A DNA stretch of 64,000 bases from Photobacterium malacitanum (GCF_900185615.1 NZ_FYAK01000002.1:806001-870000); one strand, 5' to 3'; positions 26,829 through 35,801 are shown, numbered from the stretch's first letter. Notes: generated by a model from the sequence alone, not told the origin. Numbers and translations are program-made.

Positions 26829-27290
26829 TTAACGGGCTAAACGAATTAATGAACGTCCTAATAAACATTCTAATTCGGCAATACTTTGCTTACCATAACG
26901 CTGTTCACAGAGAGTAAATAAACGCTCAATTCCACGATGAGCAAATTCATGCGACGTTTCAGCGGAAGAAATATGGTGAAACAATAATCGTAAAATAGCG
27001 CGAAATTTTTCATCTTCTAGTGCCGCAGACCAACTTGCTGAAAATGCCTGCAAATCACCAGCGAGATCCAATTTATCAACAAAAAGATGATAAATTCGCC
27101 CATCAAGTGCATGTGCGAAATCTTGCTTCTTAGGAAAGTGGTGGCTAATACCTGTTCTTGATATTCCAGTTTGATTACTCAAGGTGGTGTACGACATTTT
27201 ATCGTACCCTAACGTCAGTATTTGCTCTATCACTGCATCCATTATGGTCTGAATGGTGATTTCGGTGTCTTCTTTACTACGCTTTGGCAT
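26829..27290 (-). CDS. TetR family transcriptional regulator
   Basis: A 153-residue protein. The helix-turn-helix lies in residues about 10-55 (ITIQTIMDAVIEQILTLGYDKMSYTTLSNQTGISRTGISHHFPKKQDF). The ligand-binding half is rather short for the family, whose members are usually 190-210 residues. It is encoded just upstream of and parallel to the exporter operon, so it is the likely local repressor. A terminator between the two implies separate promoters. ATG at 27290. Confidence 0.85.
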   Translation of the reverse strand: MPKRSKEDTEITIQTIMDAVIEQILTLGYDKMSYTTLSNQTGISRTGISHHFPKKQDFAHALDGRIYHLFVDKLDLAGDLQAFSASWSAALEDEKFRAILRLLFHHISSAETSHEFAHRGIERLFTLCEQRYGKQSIAELECLLGRSLIRLAR

Positions 27291-27333
27291 AATGCGTTGG
27301 CTCTGTTTTAATCATTTTATGCAACGGTAATAC

Positions 27334-27360
27334 TCTTGACGCTCAATAATAACGTCAAGA
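27334..27360. promoter_or_regulatory. candidate operator upstream of the TetR gene
   Basis: The dyad TCTTGACG-N11-CGTCAAGA has eight-base perfect arms and lies 44 bases upstream of the tetR start codon. It could be an autoregulatory site; this is inferred from position and symmetry. Confidence 0.45.
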
Positions 27361-27420
27361 ATATTGGTTCGCTGTAGTATTACAAAATGTTTTTCGGTTA
27401 ACTAGGGGTTTACCGCATAA

Positions 27421-28146
27421 TTAACGATTAAATTTACGCGCATGTTGTTCAATATCACGGTATAAAATTTTAGTCCAATAAGGTTGAGTGTTTGCTGCTA
27501 GCAATTTACCTTTTCTAGGATCATGTGGACTAATTAATACTTCGATATTATCAATCCCTGTTCGTTCGGCTAATAAAAATAGTTCTTCAATCGCATAATC
27601 ACCCATGGCTAAACACCCAACAGAAGACTCTTTACCATGAATAAAAATATTGCTACCAGGTGATGTTCGCCCTTCCAACTGGGCATATTTACGATCAAAT
27701 TCATTCGGATAATTAAGCTTCATCGATAAATGATAACGGCTATTTGGATTCAACAACGATACTTGATAAACACCTTCAGGAACCTGTTTATCACCTTCGC
27801 GCATTTTAGGCCCCATATGGCCACTCATTTTTTGAATATCGTAACGCTTAACATAAGACCATTTGCCTTTTTCTTTTGCCCACAGTTCAACATTCCGTTC
27901 CTGCTTCATTGCAAATAGCGCAATATTTTGCGGCGGATAGCTTAAACCTGCTTTTTCAAAATAGCGTTTTAGTCTTGGCTCAACAAAAGGCGTATAACGA
28001 TCCATGACATCAGTGATAGTACGGCTACCTGTTGGTGGGTATAGTGCATATGTTGATGATGGCGATGGAATATATAACGACTCCGCTAATGCATCACCGA
28101 TGGGTGTTAGCACTAACATTAATGGACAAATAACTTTCTTTAGCAC
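27421..28146 (-). CDS. L,D-transpeptidase-fold (YkuD) protein, YafK-like
   Basis: A 241-residue secreted protein with a signal peptide ending near IGDALAES. The YkuD catalytic motif is complete: FIHGKESSVGCLAMGD, with His and the nucleophile Cys in HG-x3-SxGC. Sequence and length resemble E. coli YafK (DpaA), which removes Braun lipoprotein from peptidoglycan, rather than the crosslinking Ldt enzymes; that assignment is by resemblance only. The start is GTG at 28146 with GAGGGTTGT upstream. It is a single gene, divergent from the LRR kinase gene. Confidence 0.85.
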   Translation of the reverse strand: MLKKVICPLMLVLTPIGDALAESLYIPSPSSTYALYPPTGSRTITDVMDRYTPFVEPRLKRYFEKAGLSYPPQNIALFAMKQERNVELWAKEKGKWSYVKRYDIQKMSGHMGPKMREGDKQVPEGVYQVSLLNPNSRYHLSMKLNYPNEFDRKYAQLEGRTSPGSNIFIHGKESSVGCLAMGDYAIEELFLLAERTGIDNIEVLISPHDPRKGKLLAANTQPYWTKILYRDIEQHARKFNR

Positions 28147-28366
28147 ACAACCCTCAATGATAATTTCTCTACGCGCACAACAATGCGCTAATTAACATAA
28201 TGACCAACTTGAATCGCGCTAGTTTACCTGAATTATTGATTAAATAACCATCACTTTGTCTTCACATTACAGATTAAGTGTAAACTTACACCACAACAGT
28301 GATCTAACCTTCTAAAATCTTTACAATAGCTATCATAAATTATATCCATTCATCAATGAGACAATT

Positions 28367-29620
28367 TTGCATACGTTAGAACAACTACGCTCAGGCCTGC
28401 TTAAAGGCACCACTCATTTAACATTAAGTGAGCAGCTAACCCAATTTCCAACAGAGATTCTAACGCTTGCAGACAGCTTAGAAGTGTTAGATCTAACCAA
28501 TAATCAGTTAACACATTTGCCTGATAGTTTCAGTCAATTAACCAAATTACGTATTATTTTTATTTCCAATAACTGTTTTACAGAATTACCACCAGTGTTA
28601 GGTGCATGCCCTAATTTGGAAATGATCGGCTTTAAATCCAACCAAATTACCACCGTTACAGCCAATGCTTTGCCAAAAAAATTACGCTGGCTAATTTTAA
28701 CTGATAATAAAATCACCGCTCTTCCCGAGGCGCTTGGTGACTGTATCCATTTACAAAAATTAGCGTTAGCAGGTAATGCATTAACTGCACTACCACTTTC
28801 TATGAGTAAGTTGATTAACTTACAATTAATACGTTTATCCGCTAATGCATTAACTGCATTTCCAAACCAATTGCTTGATTTACCTAAACTGGCATGGCTT
28901 GCTTTTTCAGGTAATGATTTTAACCGCAACCAGCAAGTCAATCATCCACTGCCTTATGTTGCATCAAGTGATTACCAACTGGATAAAGTATTAGGCCAAG
29001 GGGCTTCAGGGGTTATTTCATTAGCGCAATGGCTGTCAAACCCGCATCAACTTGATAATGAAATTGCCGTTAAGGTTTTTAAAGGACAAGTTACTTCTGA
29101 TGGTTACCCGCAAGATGAATTAAATGCATGCTTAAAAACAGGCGCACATCCAAACTTAATTGCTTCATTAGCGCAAGTAGATGAACCTGACTACCTCGCA
29201 CTGATCATGGCATTAATTCCAGCGCATTATCGTAATTTAGGTTTACCGCCTACATTGGTGTCCTGTACTCGAGATACCTTCCCTGCGCAATTTACACTGT
29301 CAATTACCGCTATCGCAACGATTGTTGAACAAATGATCGCCGTTATTACTCATATGCAACAGCAAGGTGTTGCTCATGGTGATATCTATGCGCATAACGT
29401 TCTAGTTGACGACAATGCCAATATTTTGGTGGGCGATTTTGGTGCAGCATCGATTTATGATGACTTAGCCCTTGAGCAGCAACAAAAAATTGCGGCGATA
29501 GAATGGCGTGCCGTAGGGTATTTTATCGAAGATTTACTGTCGATTTGCCAAGTAGATGATCAACACACAGTTGAATATCAACAATTACACACTCAAGCTC
29601 AGCATTATATTGCGGCTTAA
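28367..29620 (+). CDS. leucine-rich-repeat serine/threonine protein kinase
   Basis: A 417-residue two-part protein. Residues about 15-185 carry around seven leucine-rich repeats of 22-23 residues (LEVLDLTNNQLTHLPDSF). Residues about 203-417 are a eukaryotic-like kinase. The kinase has a glycine loop GQGASG at 210-215, Lys236 in AVKVFK, HGD at 337-339 with Asn344 and DFG at 357-359, so the catalytic residues appear intact. The start is TTG at 28367: the frame opens MHTLEQLRSG, the conserved N-terminus of this family in Pseudomonas and Vibrio, and an ATG 11 bases upstream is out of frame. There is no signal peptide, so it acts in the cytoplasm. Substrates are unknown. Confidence 0.85.
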   Translation: MHTLEQLRSGLLKGTTHLTLSEQLTQFPTEILTLADSLEVLDLTNNQLTHLPDSFSQLTKLRIIFISNNCFTELPPVLGACPNLEMIGFKSNQITTVTANALPKKLRWLILTDNKITALPEALGDCIHLQKLALAGNALTALPLSMSKLINLQLIRLSANALTAFPNQLLDLPKLAWLAFSGNDFNRNQQVNHPLPYVASSDYQLDKVLGQGASGVISLAQWLSNPHQLDNEIAVKVFKGQVTSDGYPQDELNACLKTGAHPNLIASLAQVDEPDYLALIMALIPAHYRNLGLPPTLVSCTRDTFPAQFTLSITAIATIVEQMIAVITHMQQQGVAHGDIYAHNVLVDDNANILVGDFGAASIYDDLALEQQQKIAAIEWRAVGYFIEDLLSICQVDDQHTVEYQQLHTQAQHYIAA

Positions 29621-29646
29621 TTATCATTAATTTCCAATTACTAGAC

Positions 29647-29683
29647 CTTACTCAATTTATACAGATCACATAAATTGAGTAAG
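29647..29683. repeat. 13-bp perfect inverted repeat
   Basis: CTTACTCAATTTA and TAAATTGAGTAAG pair across an 11-base loop just after the kinase gene. It has no T-run, so it may be a weak terminator or an mRNA-end stabiliser rather than a classical terminator. Confidence 0.7.
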
Positions 29684-29870
29684 CGTATAGCCTATACACA
29701 CACAAATAAAACTTTACAATTCAATAGAATACCAAGATTAATTCAACTCAACTGCTAATAATACTAAACAATTAGCATAATCTTACTTGACGTCAACTTA
29801 GATAACAGCCTAGATTTAACATTATAGTAACACTTAGCAATCAATGATCCATTTGTTAAACGGAGTGCTT

Positions 29871-31526
29871 ATGGCTCAACTGCAAACACCTGCTGACATG
29901 ATCATCAAATGGGCTAATGAACGCCCTAACGATATTTATTTAAAACAAATCATCAATCGTCAATTTGTTAACTACACCTACGCCAGTGTTGCAGATAAAG
30001 CCCAACGTTTAGTCACCGCATTTCAGCAATTAGGCCTTCAACAAGGTGATCGCATTGCTTTGATTTCTAAAAACTGTGCCGAATGGTTTATTTGTGACTT
30101 AGCAATGATGCTTGGCGGCTATATCAGTGTGCCTATTTTTCCGACCGCAGGCGCTGATACTATCGCCCATTGTATTGAGCATAGTGAAGCTAAATTGATT
30201 ATTATTGGTAAACTTGACAGCCCAAGTGCCATTAATAATGTCGTAGCCACCCATGCTAATATCCCCACGATTGCTTTTTCGTATCCAGACACTCCAACAT
30301 GCCAATATCAATTTGACGATTTAATTGAGCAGCATTTACCGACCTCAGAGCGTTGCTCGCATCATGACACTGATTTAATGTCAATTGTTTACACATCTGG
30401 CACATCAGGGATGCCTAAAGGTGCGATGCTCACTTACGGCGCATTTGTATGGTCATCACAAAAAATCATTGAGCATATCGGTTTAGAAGACAATGAGCGC
30501 TTATTCTCATATCTACCATTAGCCCATATTACTGAACGAGTTTATATTTTTGGCTCTTCAATTATGTCAGGATTACAAGTGGCGTTTCCAGAATCGCTTG
30601 ATACTTTTATTGATGATGTAAAAATGCATCGACCAACAATTTTTGTGTCGGTTCCACGTCTTTGGACCTTATTTCAACAACGTATACAAGATAAACTTCC
30701 CCCCGCTAAATTGAATTTTCTGTTAAGTATTCCTTTAATATCAACCTTTATTAAGCGTAAATTAGCGCAAGGGTTAGGGCTTGATAAAGCACGCGTGCTG
30801 GGCTGTGGCTCTGCTCCTGTCTCAGCTGGCTTATTACGTTGGTATGAAAGTATTGGCCTTAATATTACTGAAGCATGGGGAATGACAGAGTCATTTGCTT
30901 ACAGTACTCTCAACCATCCTTACCGTAGCGATAAAATTGGCACGGTCGGCAATGCAGGTCCTGGTATTGAGATCAAAATCGCGGCTGATAAAGAGATACT
31001 CGTGCGCAGTAAAGGCTTATTTAGCGGTTATTACAATAACTCTCAAGCAACTCAAGCAAGCTTTGATAATGATGGCTGGCTATATACCGGTGATATCGGT
31101 GAATTAGACAATGAAGGTTATTTAACCATTCAAGGGCGTAAGAAAGACACGTTCAAAACAGCCAAAGGGAAGTTTGTTTCACCTGTGCCGATAGAAAAGC
31201 GCTTTATGGAATTGGGTAACTTTGAAATGGTGTGCTTGATAGGCTCTGGAATGTCAGCGCCTATACTTTTAGCGGTAGCCCATGATTATCCTCAGTTTAA
31301 TCATCAACGTTATGAAAAAAAGCTTGTTGGCGTTTTAGCTAAAATAAATAACGAGTTAGAATCTCATCAAAAAATCAAAGGGATATTGATAATTAAAGAA
31401 CCTTGGAGTATTGAAAATGGTATCTTAACTCCAACGTTAAAAATTAAACGTCATGTATTAGAACAACACTATGCCGATATTGATAATAACTGGAATAATG
31501 AACAAATTATCCATTGGCAACAATAA
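29871..31526 (+). CDS. AMP-forming acyl-CoA synthetase-like enzyme
   Basis: A 551-residue member of the ANL adenylate-forming superfamily. The P-loop-like motif YTSGTSGMPKGAM, ITEAWGMTES, the hinge-preceding GWLYTGDIGELD and the C-terminal GRKKDTFKTAKGKFVSP are all present. Overall it resembles bacterial long-chain fatty acid CoA ligases of the FadD15/AAE type, with the LPLAHITERVY segment typical of them. The predicted reaction is activation of a fatty acid to acyl-AMP and then acyl-CoA. ATG at 29871 is chosen because CGGAG lies six bases upstream; an ATG 27 bases earlier has no such site. It is a single gene. Confidence 0.85.
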   Translation: MAQLQTPADMIIKWANERPNDIYLKQIINRQFVNYTYASVADKAQRLVTAFQQLGLQQGDRIALISKNCAEWFICDLAMMLGGYISVPIFPTAGADTIAHCIEHSEAKLIIIGKLDSPSAINNVVATHANIPTIAFSYPDTPTCQYQFDDLIEQHLPTSERCSHHDTDLMSIVYTSGTSGMPKGAMLTYGAFVWSSQKIIEHIGLEDNERLFSYLPLAHITERVYIFGSSIMSGLQVAFPESLDTFIDDVKMHRPTIFVSVPRLWTLFQQRIQDKLPPAKLNFLLSIPLISTFIKRKLAQGLGLDKARVLGCGSAPVSAGLLRWYESIGLNITEAWGMTESFAYSTLNHPYRSDKIGTVGNAGPGIEIKIAADKEILVRSKGLFSGYYNNSQATQASFDNDGWLYTGDIGELDNEGYLTIQGRKKDTFKTAKGKFVSPVPIEKRFMELGNFEMVCLIGSGMSAPILLAVAHDYPQFNHQRYEKKLVGVLAKINNELESHQKIKGILIIKEPWSIENGILTPTLKIKRHVLEQHYADIDNNWNNEQIIHWQQ

Positions 31527-31790
31527 CTAGTATTAATGTTTTTAATTTATACGTGTGGGAATTTTAAAAAATAAACCTTGTGTCAATTTAAAACAAAGAA
31601 TAAGTCATTTTTGCATCAGCAAATACGAATATTTATCTAACTAAATTATCTAAATATATTTTATTTTATCTTCAATAAAAAACTATAGGTATTATATAAC
31701 AGTATTAAAGCATAATATTAATACTGTTTTATAAAATAGATATCGTTAAGCTATGACTTGGCCACAATAGCTAATGATATAACGTGGTGC
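31527..31790. other. AT-rich intergenic region
   Basis: About 265 bases between the acyl-CoA synthetase gene and the inverted repeat at 31791. It is strongly AT-rich with no frame or hairpin that I can support. Confidence 0.4.
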
Positions 31791-31831
31791 TGATACTAAT
31801 TCAAGTTATTGGTTTTCTTGAATTAGTATCA
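31791..31831. repeat. 15-bp perfect inverted repeat, probable terminator of the DUF1919 gene
   Basis: TGATACTAATTCAAG and CTTGAATTAGTATCA flank an 11-base loop, 11 bases past the DUF1919 stop codon. There is no T-run on the minus-strand side. The stem length and sequence resemble a dispersed intergenic palindrome, which is only an impression. Confidence 0.65.
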
Positions 31832-31842
31832 TGCATGAAATA

Positions 31843-32487
31843 TTAATAGATAACGATTCGCTTGGTGTTTAACCATTCAACCATGTCAAAATACTTCTCA
31901 TGTACACGGTACATTGCAAAGAATTGAGTGGTGATTTCACCTTTCTCATTATAACAATGAACAAAGTTATCTAAATTAGAACGTTTACGTGCACCAAAGA
32001 ACACTGATTTACCGTCATCTAAGCGTAAGAAACGCTCAATATCGCCTTCATCGCAAATATCACGATCAGACATGACAAAAAATAAGTTATCAAAATCAAC
32101 GCGTTTTTTTCTGCGTTCCCATTTTTCTTTTACTTCAGCAAAAGATGAGTCATGAATAAAATGAATTTCAATATCACCTAGCTTACCCAAAATATAAGGA
32201 TAAGAATCAATATATTTAGAACTTGTCGCTTGTTCTAATTCTAATGATAAATAGTGTTTAAGGTTTTCACAAAATTTCAGATAACAATCTGAATAGAAAA
32301 AACATCCTACTGTTGGTGAATTAAATGGTTGAGCTAAATCACTGCAAGTAAGACCACCGATGCAGTTATTAGAGATCAAACTAAAGTTTTTATTCTTTAA
32401 TCTTGCCTGTAGTTTCTTATTAACATGAGAACGATAAACTTTATATAATGTTCTTTTATAGATATAAGATATAACGCGTTGAATCAT
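31843..32487 (-). CDS. DUF1919 family protein
   Basis: A 214-residue protein with the DUF1919 signature FSLISNNCIGGLTCSDL followed by PFNSPTVGCFFYSDCYLKF. Members are commonly found in exopolysaccharide or capsule loci and are sometimes annotated as exopolysaccharide biosynthesis proteins; the biochemical activity is unknown to me. There is no signal peptide; the N-terminus is basic (YKRTLYKVYRSHVNKKLQARLKNK in part). Here it is isolated, not in a polysaccharide cluster. ATG at 32487 has AAAGG nine bases upstream; the frame extends one codon to a TTG. Confidence 0.78.
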   Translation of the reverse strand: MIQRVISYIYKRTLYKVYRSHVNKKLQARLKNKNFSLISNNCIGGLTCSDLAQPFNSPTVGCFFYSDCYLKFCENLKHYLSLELEQATSSKYIDSYPYILGKLGDIEIHFIHDSSFAEVKEKWERRKKRVDFDNLFFVMSDRDICDEGDIERFLRLDDGKSVFFGARKRSNLDNFVHCYNEKGEITTQFFAMYRVHEKYFDMVEWLNTKRIVIY

Positions 32488-32699
32488 CAATTAAACCTTT
32501 AAAACATAATTAGACTATATAAGTGATATTGTTTAATACTCACTATAATAATAATTGGGAATTTTGCCTATTGTATAAGTTACCAGCGAATAAAACAAAT
32601 AAATAATATAAAACAAATTTATATACTAGCAGTGCAATTAAATTGATTTTTTATATATAACAATAAAACTAATTACTAATATCAATTATTGTTATTTAC

Positions 32700-33468
32700 T
32701 TTAAAAATCAGCGCTACCCTCGGTGTGACAAATCGATTATTCACACTTTTTGCATCTAGGTTAAATATTCCAGATGCAAAAAATCCTCACATTGCTGACG
32801 AGGCTTCGTTGTGTTGTGAAGCGGACGGGACTTGCCATTCCGAAAATCAGCGCGACCCTCGGCGTGACAGACCGATCATTGAAACTTATTGTATTTGACT
32901 TAAATATTCCAGATGCAAAAAATCCTCACATTACTGACGAGGCTTCGTTGTGTTGTGAAGCGGACGGGACTTGCCATTCCGAAAATCAGCGCGACCCTCG
33001 GCGTGACAGACCGATTATTCACACTTTTTGCATCTAGGTTAAATATTCCAGATGCAAAAAATCCTCACATTACTGACGAGGCTTCGTTGTGTTGTGAAGC
33101 GGACGGGACTTGCCATTCCGAAAATCAGCGCGACCCTCGGCGTGACAGACCGATTATTCACACTTTTTGCATCTAGGTTAAATATTCCAGATGCAAAAAA
33201 TCCTCACATTACTGACGAGGCTTCGTTGTGTTGTGAAGCGGACGGGACTTGCCATTCCGAAAATCAGCGCGACCCTCGGCGTGACAGACCGATTATTCAC
33301 ACTTTTTGCATCTAGGTTAAATATTCCAGATGCAAAAAATCCTCACATTACTGACGAGGCTTCGTTGTGTTGTGAAGCGGACGGGACTTGCCATTCCGAA
33401 AATCAGCGCGACCCTCGGCGTGACAGACCGATTATTCACACTTTTTGCATCTAGGTTAAATATTCCAG
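32700..33468 (-). repeat. tandem array of 139-bp tRNA-Asp-derived repeats
   Basis: Five complete 139-bp units start at 32774, 32913, 33052, 33191 and 33330, preceded by a partial unit from about 32700. The next unit boundary at 33469 leads into the true tRNA terminator and tRNA-Asp. On the minus strand each unit holds an anticodon-arm copy that keeps GTC, a decayed T-arm with about 13 extra bases, the 3' acceptor strand without CCA, a weakened terminator and, in most units, an 11-bp hairpin (TTTTTGCATCT/AGATGCAAAAA). The unit at 32774-32912 starts with the common sequence, but the stretch after its tRNA part (about 32876-32900) differs and lacks the hairpin half. The array lies downstream of the tRNA operon in the direction of transcription. 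Confidence 0.95.
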
Positions 33469-33472
33469 ATGC

Positions 33473-33502
33473 AAAAAAGCCCCGTCATTACTGACGAGGC
33501 TT
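33473..33502 (-). terminator. terminator of tRNA operon copy 1
   Basis: On the minus strand AAGCCTCGTCA and TGACGGGGCTT pair, followed by TTTT. It begins nine bases after the CCA end of tRNA-Asp. Confidence 0.9.
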
Positions 33503-33510
33503 CGTTGTGT

Positions 33511-33587
33511 TGGCGGAGCGGACGGGACTCGAACCCGCGACCCCCGGCGTGACAGGCCGGTATTCTAACCAACTGAACTACCGCTCC
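33511..33587 (-). tRNA. tRNA-Asp (GTC), copy 1
   Basis: A complete 77-nt gene with encoded CCA. The acceptor stem is GGAGCGG/CCGCTCC, the anticodon arm CCGGC-CTGTCAC-GCCGG carries GTC, and the T-arm is GCGGG-TTCGAGT-CCCGT. It is the second gene of a tRNA-Ser/tRNA-Asp operon. Confidence 0.97.
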
Positions 33588-33627
33588 AATTCTTTATGAA
33601 ACTCGATTAAATCAAATTTCTAGAATA

Positions 33628-33718
33628 TGGCGGAGAGATAGGGATTTGAACCCTAGATACGCTATAAACGTATGCCGGTTTTCAAGACCGGTGCTTTCAA
33701 CCACTCAGCCATCTCTCC
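33628..33718 (-). tRNA. tRNA-Ser (TGA), copy 1
   Basis: A 91-nt gene with encoded CCA. The acceptor stem is GGAGAGA/TCTCTCC, the anticodon loop CTTGAAA between CCGGT and ACCGG carries TGA, and there is a long variable arm (CATACGTTTATAGCGTAT in part), as expected for tRNA-Ser. It is the promoter-proximal gene of the operon, with a 40-bp spacer to tRNA-Asp. Confidence 0.97.
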
Positions 33719-33728
33719 AATGGCGCGA

Positions 33729-33757
33729 ATAATAGCGAGCTTCGCCTTGGCTGTAAA
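33729..33757 (-). promoter_or_regulatory. sigma-70 promoter of tRNA operon copy 1
   Basis: TTTACA and TATTAT are separated by exactly 17 bases, ending 11 bases upstream of tRNA-Ser. The GC-rich sequence just after the -10 box (TCGCGCC) resembles the discriminator of stringently controlled stable-RNA promoters. The promoter is identical in copy 2. Confidence 0.8.
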
Positions 33758-33830
33758 GCTAAAATTTCATTAAAAAGATCAGTTGCTTGTTTTTTATTCC
33801 GTTGTGTGAATTTAGCATCAATTAGTTATA

Positions 33831-33860
33831 ACAAAGGCCGACATATTGCCGACCTTTGTT
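33831..33860 (-). terminator. probable terminator of the RidA gene
   Basis: AACAAAGG and CCTTTGTT arms extend into a CG-containing inner stem around the loop. It is 20 bases past the ridA-like stop codon. There is no strong T-run, so confidence is moderate. Confidence 0.5.
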
Positions 33861-33880
33861 AAATATAAATAGGTGTAGTA

Positions 33881-34228
33881 TTACTTTTCAGCGGCGATCA
33901 CCGAAATTTCAACTAACAAAGCATCGCGAGCCATGCTAGCTTCAACACATGCACGCGCAGGTGCGTGTCCCGCTGGAACCCAGTTGTCCCATACTGCATT
34001 CATCTCAGCAAACATACTCATATCTTTAATATAAATAGTCGCTGATAGCATGTGTTCTTTATCACTGCCCGCTTGCTCTAGTAATGTTTCCACTTTATCA
34101 AGCATGGTTTGTGTCTGCTCAGTAATATCTTTGGTTGCATCGGCACAAACTTGACCACAAAGATAAATAGTACCATTGTGCTTCACAATGCGACTCATAC
34201 GGGCTTTCGTTTCTTGACGCTCGATCAT
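33881..34228 (-). CDS. RidA family protein
   Basis: A 115-residue RidA/YjgF/UK114 protein with [22 protein letters not shown] and the conserved Arg and Glu positions in [19 protein letters not shown]. RidA proteins hydrolyse reactive enamine/imine intermediates made by PLP enzymes and some oxidases. The neighbouring PuuB-like oxidase gene, 104 bases upstream on the same strand, suggests that this paralogue deals with products of amine oxidation. ATG at 34228 follows AGAGAG. Confidence 0.88.
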   Translation of the reverse strand: MIERQETKARMSRIVKHNGTIYLCGQVCADATKDITEQTQTMLDKVETLLEQAGSDKEHMLSATIYIKDMSMFAEMNAVWDNWVPAGHAPARACVEASMARDALLVEISVIAAEK

Positions 34229-34332
34229 AATGCTCTCTCTGATGGGTTAAAATTAGCAAATAATTCACTATTACCCCTGCCAAGATAGCAAATAAACTTA
34301 CATTTTTGTATTTTATTGCAAATAAATTTTAA

Positions 34333-35613
34333 TTATTTGCCCAGTGAGTCTTCTAAGCGTGCTTTCCAGATAGCCATTGCTAGTGCTGGTTTACGTAAAA
34401 CTTCAGGGGTTGGAATCCAACCATGCTTAATTTTAGCAAAGACATCAAAGCGCTCAGCGGTACCAGCCATTGCTTCAGCAACCACTTTACCTGCGATATT
34501 GGTTAATCCGACACCATGGCCGGTATAACCATGAGCAACATAAATATCATTACCTAAGTGATCAATTTGTGGCATGTAAGAGCGTGTTACCGCAAAGAGA
34601 CCGCCCCAATGGTATTCCATTTTTACATCAGCAAGTTGTGGGAACACCGTGATCATACGTTGGCGTAAACGCTCGCTTGAATCACTGTATTCACCATTAA
34701 ATGGATGATTAACACCACCAAATAAAATACGGCCATCAGGGGTTGGACGGTAATAGTCAAGGCTATTGTTTAGATCTGACATTGCCATCATATTACTGAT
34801 AGGCTGGCGATCACCCAATTGCTCGGTCACACCAATGTATGACACAACAGGTAACACCACACTTTGTGCTTTACGATTTAATCCATCTAAATAGGCATTA
34901 CACGCTAATAACACTTGTTTCGCTTTAACCTGACCTTTAGGGGTATGGATAATATGCGGATTACCTTTATCAAGTTTAACTGCTGGCGTATTTTCAAAAA
35001 TAGTCGCCCCTAAACTTAATGCCGCTTGTGCTAAACCAAGAGTGTAATTGAGCGGGTGCATATGAGCACTGTTTGAATCATAAAGTCCACCTAAATAGCG
35101 TTCAGTATGCGCGACTTGATTGATTTTATCTTTATCCCACCAGCTTGCACTTGGGTAATCATAACGGCCTTGTTTAAGGTCATACCAAGATTTTAATTCT
35201 GTTTCTTGGCTTTTCTTCAATGCTAATTCGATATAGCCTTGTTGAAAATCACAATCAATATTAAATTTCTCAATCCGATCGCGAGCAATATCAATCGCTT
35301 CACAAGAAAGATCCCATAGTTGTTTACCCCACTCAGGCCCGTATGTTTCATCAACTTCACGTAACCCAAGGCAATAACCCACTAAACATTGACCACCATT
35401 ACGTCCAGATCCACCCCATGCTAAACGTTGTGATTCAAGCACCACAACAGAGAATCCTTTTTGACGTAATTCAATCGCGGCATTTAACCCCGTCATACCG
35501 CCACCAATAATACAAACATCAGCTTCAATTGCCTGATCAAGTATTGGTTGTTCTGGTAACGCATTAACGGTTGCTTGGTAGTAACTATCGATATATTGAC
35601 TGCTGATTGACAT
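34333..35613 (-). CDS. FAD-dependent oxidoreductase, gamma-glutamylputrescine oxidase-like
   Basis: About 426 residues of the DAO/GlyDH family. The dinucleotide-binding motif VCIIGGGMTGLNAAIELRQKG lies near residues 34-54, with GGSGRNGGQ soon after, as in PuuB (gamma-glutamylputrescine oxidoreductase). A C-terminal HGYTGHGVGLTN segment completes the FAD site. The likely reaction is oxidative deamination of putrescine or a gamma-glutamyl amine, giving an aldehyde. The divergent polyamine-type binding protein gene and the RidA gene support a polyamine role; puuA, puuC and puuD are absent. ATG at 35613 is preferred over a TTG 15 bases upstream. Confidence 0.83.
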   Translation of the reverse strand: MSISSQYIDSYYQATVNALPEQPILDQAIEADVCIIGGGMTGLNAAIELRQKGFSVVVLESQRLAWGGSGRNGGQCLVGYCLGLREVDETYGPEWGKQLWDLSCEAIDIARDRIEKFNIDCDFQQGYIELALKKSQETELKSWYDLKQGRYDYPSASWWDKDKINQVAHTERYLGGLYDSNSAHMHPLNYTLGLAQAALSLGATIFENTPAVKLDKGNPHIIHTPKGQVKAKQVLLACNAYLDGLNRKAQSVVLPVVSYIGVTEQLGDRQPISNMMAMSDLNNSLDYYRPTPDGRILFGGVNHPFNGEYSDSSERLRQRMITVFPQLADVKMEYHWGGLFAVTRSYMPQIDHLGNDIYVAHGYTGHGVGLTNIAGKVVAEAMAGTAERFDVFAKIKHGWIPTPEVLRKPALAMAIWKARLEDSLGK

Positions 35614-35801
35614 TCCAATTGCCCACAAAAAAAATACAGGTTAAAAATCGCGCGGATAATGTCACGACTCTTAGAGCTGTACAAGCAATTTATTAATGTG
35701 ATCAGGGTCATAAGTTATGACGATAAATTTTGACACTTTGGTAGTTAACTCTAATATCCGCGCTCGGATCTGACTTACCTGGTCAATTAGGAATTAATAA
35801 C

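Noticed and set aside
32689-33454. Series of overlapping 69-87-residue plus-strand frames with the same sequence
   Set aside because: They are translations of the 139-bp repeat. The period is not a multiple of three, so each unit shifts frame, and no frame has a ribosome binding site. The RNA-related strand is the minus strand.
32774-33468. Functional extra tRNA-Asp genes in the repeat units
   Set aside because: The 5' half including the D-arm and 5' acceptor strand is missing, the T-arm is disrupted and CCA is lost, so no unit can fold into a full tRNA.
32700-33510. CRISPR-like appearance of the 139-bp repeat array
   Set aside because: The units are contiguous, contain no unique spacers, are far too long for CRISPR repeats and are clearly derived from tRNA-Asp and its terminator.
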